This document shows, one piece after another, positions 57,206-64,000 of a DNA stretch of 64,000 bases; positions within the stretch are counted from its first letter, which is position 1, and each line of letters starts with the position of its first letter. Source of the stretch: Chelydra serpentina (lineage: Eukaryota > Chordata > Testudines > Chelydridae). Location: NCBI GenBank assembly GCA_037349315.1, contig JBAIAC010000001.1:39618001-39682000 (forward strand), given 5' to 3'. Made by a program: the position numbers and the translations under genes. Below the pieces are notes generated by a model that worked only from the letters and a program-made list of their open reading frames with translations, was not told the origin of the DNA and did not search any database.

Positions 57206-60200
57206 TTTCATCAATATTTAGGTTTATTTTAATGAAAATATCCTTTTTCTTATAAAAAAACAAGCTATGCAAATGATAATATGCCAGATCTTTGTAGTTA
57301 TTGCTTGGACAAATGTAGAGAGAAGACCCTTAAAATATTCTGCACTGAAATATTCTATTTCATTGCAGCATTTCCTTTTCTTAAAGGATCTGGTTCTGCC
57401 ATATTTATTTATTTACTTTGAGTAGTACCTTAGTTCCCCTGAAACTAGTGGAAATCTTCACATTAGTGAGTGCTACTAAACACCAGTAAGGAATGCATAA
57501 ACAGTCCCGGAATCCATAGCTAAGCAAGATGTTTATACCATACTGCATTAAACATTTTAAAAGGAGAAAACTGTGTTGCTTTTTAAGGGTGTTCCCATAT
57601 TTATGCAATGAGAATTGTGAAAGAACAAACTGGATTGGTTGGAGATTGTTCCTATAACTGAGGTATCCTGTGTGAAATATTTAGCTATTGTAGAAGAAAA
57701 TCATATTTGATGAGTTCTTTTACTACAGTTAAAATTAGATTTGTGGATCTGGATTTCTCTGAGGATTGGTAAGAGGATATAGAACCTTTTGTCATTAGCT
57801 CAAATCTGTCCCAGGTTGGTTGTGATTAAAAATCATTATAATCAATACTGTTCAGTAGTCTCTGTAAAATTACTTGGGCTTGGTCTAGTCCATGGTGGTC
57901 AAGTAGCCTCATCAGATTTGGCACCAAGTAGCTTGTTGGCAGTTACTCAACTAAGGCATATATATCTTTGTAAATGAATTTTTAATGAACATTTCAAAAT
58001 GTCTTTACTACTTATATCTTACAGGGAAGCTATATGTTGTAGGGAAATTAAAGTAATTAAAAAGGGGAGAATATAAGAATTGACATCCTGTTATGTCTGT
58101 TAGAATGACTGTGCTAAGGAGTAGATATAATGCCAATATGGGTGTGATTATGTCAGTGGCTGGAGAAACCTCTGAGAATGCTCAGTGTGACCAAGATGTT
58201 TCCAGAAACCTGAGGAGACTCAGTCTGAACTGAGTATTCACACAGTTAATAGAAGTGCTGTACCATGTCTCCAATCAACCTGACATCTTAATGCTTATAC
58301 TGAACATTACAGTATCTATTCAGCTTAAGCTAAATCTTCCCAGAGCTTGGAGGTATCCTTGAGGCTGTCTTGAACAACCCATCCATTTTTGAACTGCCAC
58401 TTGCAGGTGTTGTTGCTGCACTTCTCTGAGCAGCACAACACCACTTTGAGTCATGATCCTCTTGAAGACACTCAGCTACTGTGTCAATTAGTCTTTGCTG
58501 CCAGTGATTTATGTCTCTCTCCCACAGTCAGGAAGAAGGAATCGGTAGTATTGTAAAAGGTGCATTTATGTAGACAAATTATAATGCTCTTGCATGGAAG
58601 TCTTTGATGTTGCAGTTACATGACAGAATGTACATGTTTTGGGCCAATAGCTGGGATGTCAAATTCCTTGTATGGCTCAACTCCAGAGCTGATTTTATAA
58701 GTGATATGACTGTGAGAACATTGTTCTCACTCAGCAACCTTAATTGGTTCTTGAAATGTGTTTTCCCCGCCCCCATATATATTGGGGGATAGAACACATG
58801 ACTCAACAGATCCCAACCCCACCCTTGGCACTTAAAACAAATAAAAGAGTACCAAGCACATTTTGCAAAGATGTGTGCACAGCTAACAAACAAATCATTG
58901 GGTGGGAATCTGAAAATGGAAAATTGAATATAAATCTGGTAAACAGCCAATAATTCTTGCTTCCAATATTTTACATCTTTCCCTTTTCCCCAACCAGGAA
59001 AGAACCCAGCTACTTTTAAATCTAGGGTCAACATACATAGCCAAATACAAGGCCTGATCTGCTGCGTGGTGAAGTCAATGGAAAGTTGTAAGGTCTTGAG
59101 GGCAGGAACTGTCTATATATTTGTCTAATAGTTAGCACAATCGGACCTTGATCTGTGATTGGAGTCCCTTCACATGACCATCATACAAATAATAAATATT
59201 AATAATCAAAATAGTGCCCATTGATCTCAGTGAGCTTTGGATCAGACCCATAAATCTCTTTTTGCAAAAAAAGAGAAAAGGTAAAGTTTTAAAGTTTCCT
59301 AAGATTCCCTAGCTAGGACTGCTTATCTCCTATTATCTCCTTAAAGTGCTCAGCCTTTCCATGAGAGAAGCAAAACCCCAGTGAATTAATCACTCTTCTT
59401 CTTAGAAGGAACTGATTCATTATTTGGATAAGTCACTCAGTTAAAGAACAGGAACAATAACACGTGACTTACATGATCAATCACACAGCCCTACTATTGA
59501 AAATTGAAGGAACACAATTTGTGTAATCCATAGAGTGAAACTTGTTCCCACAAAACATTCATCAAACAGTTTCTTATGGGAAACAAATTAGTGAAAATCA
59601 CAGTCTTTTCATGGACAACTTTGGAACAGAAAAAAAAAAGGTTAAATTAATTCCCTCTGTGAATTCATTTCTTAGCTAGTTGTGTTATAAATCAAGGAAT
59701 GTTTCAAAACTGGATTCACTTAGAGATGCAGAGACAAATATAGCCAACCAACTTGTCTAATACAGTGTATTTTATTTCTAACATCTTACTAGCTGCTTTC
59801 CCAGACCTATATAAAAGTCATAGTTGTATCAGTTATACATACAGAATCATCCGTGCTTTAAGCAACTCATAATGAACTTAAGCACAGTAATTGTAAGGAT
59901 ATTTCATATATTTTCAATGCAGCACCCATATTTCTTTAGTAATGCTACAAACATTCTAATTATCCTGTAGCACAAATATAAATCAATTTTGTTACATTTC
60001 TAATGACATCCAGGCTTGCAACTAAATGTTATTAAAAGTGCTCTCTGCCTACACTTTTGCACATACTCAGGTAGTAATGTTAGCACTATCATTTCATGGG
60101 TGGTATCCCAGAGTTCTGTGCATCACAGTAGACACTCTAAGAATGGTGTTACTGTGTGTTGTTGATACTGTCTGCTGCTTTCACACATTTGTCAATGGCC

Positions 60201-60534
60201 GTTACCACTTACCTCTCCCTTCTGCCAAATTGGGTGTATGATAGGGAAAAAGTGAATGATGATGTGGTTCTGCCCCTTCTTGCGGGACAAAGGTTTATGC
60301 AGTGTAGTATGTGATTGGCGAGATACTGGGTGGAATCAGGACAGAACTTTTTGACCCACCAAGACAGCTGAGCGTGAGGGTGAATGATAATCAAATCTAG
60401 TCCCATGAAACATATATGCCCAGGGATGGACCACTACTTCTGGTCCAGGAGAACCAGCATGGTGTGGTGGGATCACATCATTTTGGAAAACTGGGATCAT
60501 GAGTGGTAGCTTCAGAATGTCCAGATGAGGAAAC
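57206..60534. other. long AT-rich stretch with one old repeat
   Basis: At about 59090-59215 lies a MIR-like repeat ('cttgagggcaggaactgtct', 'atacaaataataaatattaa') of the family seen reversed at 1.0 kb. A palindromic-repeat fragment follows at about 59215-59252. No gene was recognised in the rest. Confidence 0.45.
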
Positions 60535-61330
60535 AAACCTTCATGGAGCTGTATGAGGAGGTTTCCCCAACCCTCTAGTACCAGAAGACTTGATTCCGGA
60601 AGTCCACGCTGGTGCAGAAGCAGATGAAGCTGGCAACACCTTACAGCTACCAGTCAGCTGCAAATTAGTTCAGGGTTGGGAAATCCATGGTTGGGATTGT
60701 ACAGGTTTGCAAGACAATTAATACTGTCATCTGCTCACAGGTTGTTGCCATAACCAAAGGACTGGAAATTATAGCTGGATTTCAGAAGGTGGGGTTTCTG
60801 AACTGTGTAGGAGCCATCGATGGCACTGGTACCCCAATACTTTGCCCACTAAAAGTGGCGAGTGAGTATGTGAACCAAAAAAGGTTACTATTCACTGATT
60901 CTGCGAGGCTTAGAGGACCCTAGAGGCAGGTTCATTAACACATGTTGGAAAACTGGAAAGGTTCATGATGCTAGGATGTTGAGGAGGTCAAGATTGTACT
61001 TGAGGGGAGGAAGAAGTGACTTTATTCCCCAGTAATGACATGGTTCTCTACTGTGTGTCTCTGCTAACAATTATTTTTGGGACCCTGGTTATCCATTCCT
61101 AACTTGGCTCATGAAACTGTACTCACCCTGACTTTAATGACCCAGGAAAAAGGGAATTCAATTAGAAACTGAGGAGCTGCAGAATGAACATGGAATGAGC
61201 AGCTGAAAGCTCACTGGCAATACCTACACATCCATCGGGATGCCAATGAAGTCAATGTTATTTGGATAATTGTGGCCTGCTGTGCCCCCCCACAATGTTT
61301 GTGAAGGAAAAGGGGAGTACTTCCATACAG
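60535..61330 (+). pseudogene. decayed HARBI1-like transposase of an older Harbinger family
   Basis: In several frames the plus strand shows FMELYEEVSPTL, ATPYSYQSAAN, then GFLNCVGAIDGTGTPIL and ASEYVNQK (60790-60890), GRFINTC with GKVHDARMLRR (about 60930-60985), DPGYPFLTWLMKLY (about 61080-61120), and IIVACCAPPQC (about 61265-61295). The order and wording follow the transposase at 16948-18243 through the whole catalytic domain. The first aspartate (AIDGT) and second (DPGYP) are still recognisable. Many stops and shifts show an old copy. No termini were found. Confidence 0.8.
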
Positions 61331-62379
61331 AATGGGCACAGGATGGGACTGATTTGCAAAGCCTGTACAGACAGCTGGATCCTATCCATGTGCACACTAG
61401 TCCTGGATCTTGGTGGGCAAGGGAAAGCTGAAATGCCATATGTACACACATCCTAGAACAGCAGGAGGCAGAGGGTGATTTCTGTGCCACGGGACACCAT
61501 CACACCCTATGCAGCTGCAGAAAAAGCACAAGAAGTTTGTGTGCCAACATACCTTTGTGAGTGTTTTCTTCCCCTTGTAGCTGACGTTTCTGTAACTATA
61601 TAATTAGCCATTTGTTTCTGTAACTATGGCCTCATCACATTATGGCAAGACACTTCCACAGAGTTAACATCTTAGGACTTGGGTTTGTGCGGTGGAGGAT
61701 GTCAGGTTGTCAACCCAGCTGTATTGCCATCATTGCGCAATGCTTTTGTGTTAACGTTAACACCTATTTACAAGACTATATTATTGTGAGAACTCAGTCA
61801 GTATTAAACAACCTTCAGAACAGCTTCTTCAGGGGTTGCGAGGGCATTCAGAATTCTTTCTTTTCACCATAGACTGACAGCGGAGATAACAGCGTTTATT
61901 GACTTATGCATGACTACTCCCAAGGTTGAAAACAGTCAAGGTTTGTTAGAGGTGGAGAGGTGGGGCCTTTGAATTACTATTCAGTGTCTGATGCTTTTAC
62001 TGTTACGTTAATTGTGCTTCTTTGTTCTGTATACAAACCAAGCCATACAGATGATTACCTACCCATTTTCTGTGGTGTGACTTCTGCTTCTGTTAAAACT
62101 ACCAGTGCATTTTGAACACATTTCACTTTCCCCATCCCTCTGGTGTATTGATTGGAATTTGGATATTTGTGGACTGGGGTGGGGGGAAGTGGGTGTGGGA
62201 GGAACAAAGAATGTCTTTGCTGTGTGTTGGCACAAATCATAGCCATGTGCTCTGAATCACAGGGGTCTATTCTGAACCTGAAGAAAATGCCCCATTCATC
62301 ATAGTCAGGAAGGAGCGTCTGCACACAAGGAAACTAACATTTATTAAAAGTGATACATTACAAGTTTTCTAAAAGCTAC
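61331..62379. other. sequence without recognised gene
   Basis: The first 200 bases may continue the decayed transposase. Nothing else was recognised. Confidence 0.4.
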
Positions 62380-62485
62380 GCTCTAGGAATTATTTCGGGG
62401 GGTGTTCTATGGCCTAAGTTATACAGGATGCCAGACAAGATGATCATAATGGTTCCTTCTGACCTTAGAATTGATGAAAAACATA
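62380..62485 (+). repeat. CR1 3'-end fragment
   Basis: The phrases 'tgttctatggcctaagttat', 'ccagacaagatgatcataat' and 'ggttccttctgaccttagaa' match the 3' end of an older CR1 subfamily. About 100 bases remain. Confidence 0.75.
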
Positions 62486-63061
62486 AAAGTGAAACTTCTT
62501 TTAAAAAGCAAACTGCAAATGAAAAACACAATGGGTCTGACACCCTAAGCACCATGCAAACATTCATGTCTCTGAACCCATCTCCTTGCCCATCTCTGTG
62601 ACACTGCAACTTAATTTAGTTCCCTGAACTTTCTGATCATCACTGCAAGTCTCTCACCTCTCTGCTGCAAAGGAACATGGCATTGTGTTTGTGTTACTTC
62701 TGGAGTGGATCCTTCAGCCTCTTTGGTTTCTGCAGCATGGCTCAGAGCAGGGAGATGACACACACCAGGGACTGGAAATGGTTAAAAATGATATTCAAAT
62801 GGAAAGAAGACTGCTGTGATGTTACCAAAGAGTTCCTTTTCCTGTCCTGTACCTAATCTGCCCTACTTCTAATCCTGCCCTCCGTTCCACGCAGCTCCCA
62901 TTCATAAGGTGAAGGGAAGACTGGAATAGTGGTGGTGATTTAAGGTAAAGCACTAAAACTGTGTAATCTTCAAAAGAGCTAAAGAGAGATGCAACTCTGG
63001 ACGAGAATAAGCTATACCCAAATGGGCCATTTCCAAAGTTGACTCCTTCCTTTTCCCACAA
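62486..63061. other. unassigned sequence
   Basis: No gene or repeat was recognised. Confidence 0.4.
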
Positions 63062-63738
63062 GGTACGTCTACACTGCATATTTCTTTCAGCGGCCTGTAG
63101 AGGGCACACCTGCATAGCTCCTCCCCAGCAGGCTTATAAATAGCAGTGTAGCCAGTCAGGCATGGCTTAGGCAAGTAGCGTAAAGGCATGCCTGAAGGGT
63201 ACATTATGCAGTCTCTACTTGCCCAAGCCATACCTCCCCATCAACACCGTTATTTTTAGCAGGATGGTGTCCCACTGCCTCCATGCTCTGGAGGCTTCCC
63301 CTCCGCAGGAAGAGACTCCCCTAGTGGAGAAAAGCTCTGCCAGCTCCTCACCGCTAGAGCCCTTCCCCTCTGCAGAGAAAGGCTCTGGCGGCGGTGGTGG
63401 TGGTGGTGGTGGAGGGGGGCGGAGGGGGGCGGAGGGGCAGGAAGCGGGGAAAGACTCTGCTAGCTTCCCCTGCTACAGGGTAAGGCTCTGGCAGTTCTCT
63501 GATGCTGGAGCCTTTCCCCTCTGCTTCCCCGCTGCCAGAGCCTTTCCTCACTGCAGTGAAAGCCTCCAGTAGCGGGAACTGCTGAAGCTTTTCCCTGCTG
63601 TCTCCCCACTGCCAAAGCCTTTCACCTACACAATGTAGCTACACACTGCAGTGTGCATGAAACTTGCTTTGTGCTGTGGTATGTAGCTACATGTACACTA
63701 CACCCCACCACCAGTGGTGTGCAGCATAGATGTAGCCA
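63062..63738. mobile_element. candidate nonautonomous DNA element
   Basis: The left end GGTACGTCTACACTGCA and the reverse complement of the right end, GGCTACATCTATGCTGCA, form imperfect inverted termini with the CTACA core seen in the Harbinger-type elements of this window. The interior is GC-rich, with repeated phrases around 'ggctctggcag' and a GGT microsatellite. ACA occurs next to both ends, but three bases prove little. Confidence 0.5.
63387..63440. repeat. (GGT)n and G-rich microsatellite
   Basis: A run of GGC and GGT triplets (about 63387-63412) passes into repeated GGAGGGGGGC. It lies within the candidate DNA element. Confidence 0.9.
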
Positions 63739-64000
63739 CAGTATGTGCCTGTACTGTACCTGATAAATTATAGTACCTAAAAGTTTCACTGAACCTCCGT
63801 TTAACTCTAGTAACCCAACAGCCACCTAATCTTTGAATTAACAGAGGATGTCAACATCCAGGACTGTCACTCTGGTCACCTTGCGTTAGTTATGAATTTT
63901 ATTAAAAACAACCCAACAAAATAAGCAAAAATTTAAGTGCATGAAAAATACCATAGACTGTTGAATCCTCCTGGATCCTAAAATCTATAGATGATATTTA
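63739..64000. other. unassigned end of window
   Basis: AT-rich sequence without a recognised feature. Confidence 0.5.

Noticed and set aside
58760..58800. Near-palindrome around CCCCATATATATTGGGG
   Set aside because: It is imperfect and based on a TA run; chance or microsatellite origin is enough.
63219..63572. A 117-codon frame with a poly-glycine run
   Set aside because: It is a translation of the GGT microsatellite inside a candidate DNA element.

Overview
The window is vertebrate nuclear DNA and most likely comes from a cryptodiran turtle. It holds a tRNA-headed SINE with a CR1-type tail of the turtle Cry kind, a very well preserved CR1 LINE, many divergent CR1 tails, a complete PIF/Harbinger transposon with MITE relatives, and the small palindromic repeats usual in sauropsid DNA. 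I see no convincing host exon, rRNA, functional tRNA, operon or CRISPR array. The background is AT-rich and reads as intergenic or deep-intronic sequence; nearly all coding signal belongs to transposable elements.

Layout. 0.1-14 kb: Cry SINE, a MIR-like repeat, an old Harbinger-type MITE, a decayed gene of an unassigned repeat-associated protein family (3.2-4.1 kb), a 49-bp minisatellite inside a GC-rich insert (4.1-5.2 kb), then repeat-poor AT-rich DNA with one long foldback (12.5 kb). 14.3-19.2 kb: a complete PIF/Harbinger element with TAA target duplications, carrying a spliced Myb/SANT gene on + and a DDE transposase on - that end towards each other, plus two tRNA-like modules. 19-37 kb: hAT-type MITEs, a Harbinger-type MITE nested in another repeat, a fragment of gypsy gag, a LINE relic, and two copies of a large foldback element, one with two later insertions. 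37.7-42.1 kb: full-length CR1 with both reading frames open. 42-49 kb: quiet DNA, two unassigned LINE relics and a truncated older CR1. 49.4-53.6 kb: a decayed Gmr1-like Ty3/gypsy element with integrase before reverse transcriptase and a SCAN-like gag. 54.1-57.2 kb: an RTE-clade LINE, full length but killed by one stop and one catalytic substitution. 57-64 kb: quiet DNA, a decayed second Harbinger transposase, a CR1 tail and a terminal DNA-element candidate.

How parts relate. The intact CR1 has a 3' end nearly the same as the SINE tail, so it could represent the machinery that moved the SINE. The Harbinger transposase and its Myb-like partner would jointly move the element and could act on MITEs with similar ends. 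Two Gmr1/gypsy traces, three decayed or disabled LINEs besides CR1, and two Harbinger transposases of different age show several waves of invasion. Family names are from recognition of motifs by eye; no database search was run. Repeat boundaries are approximate unless a target duplication is described.
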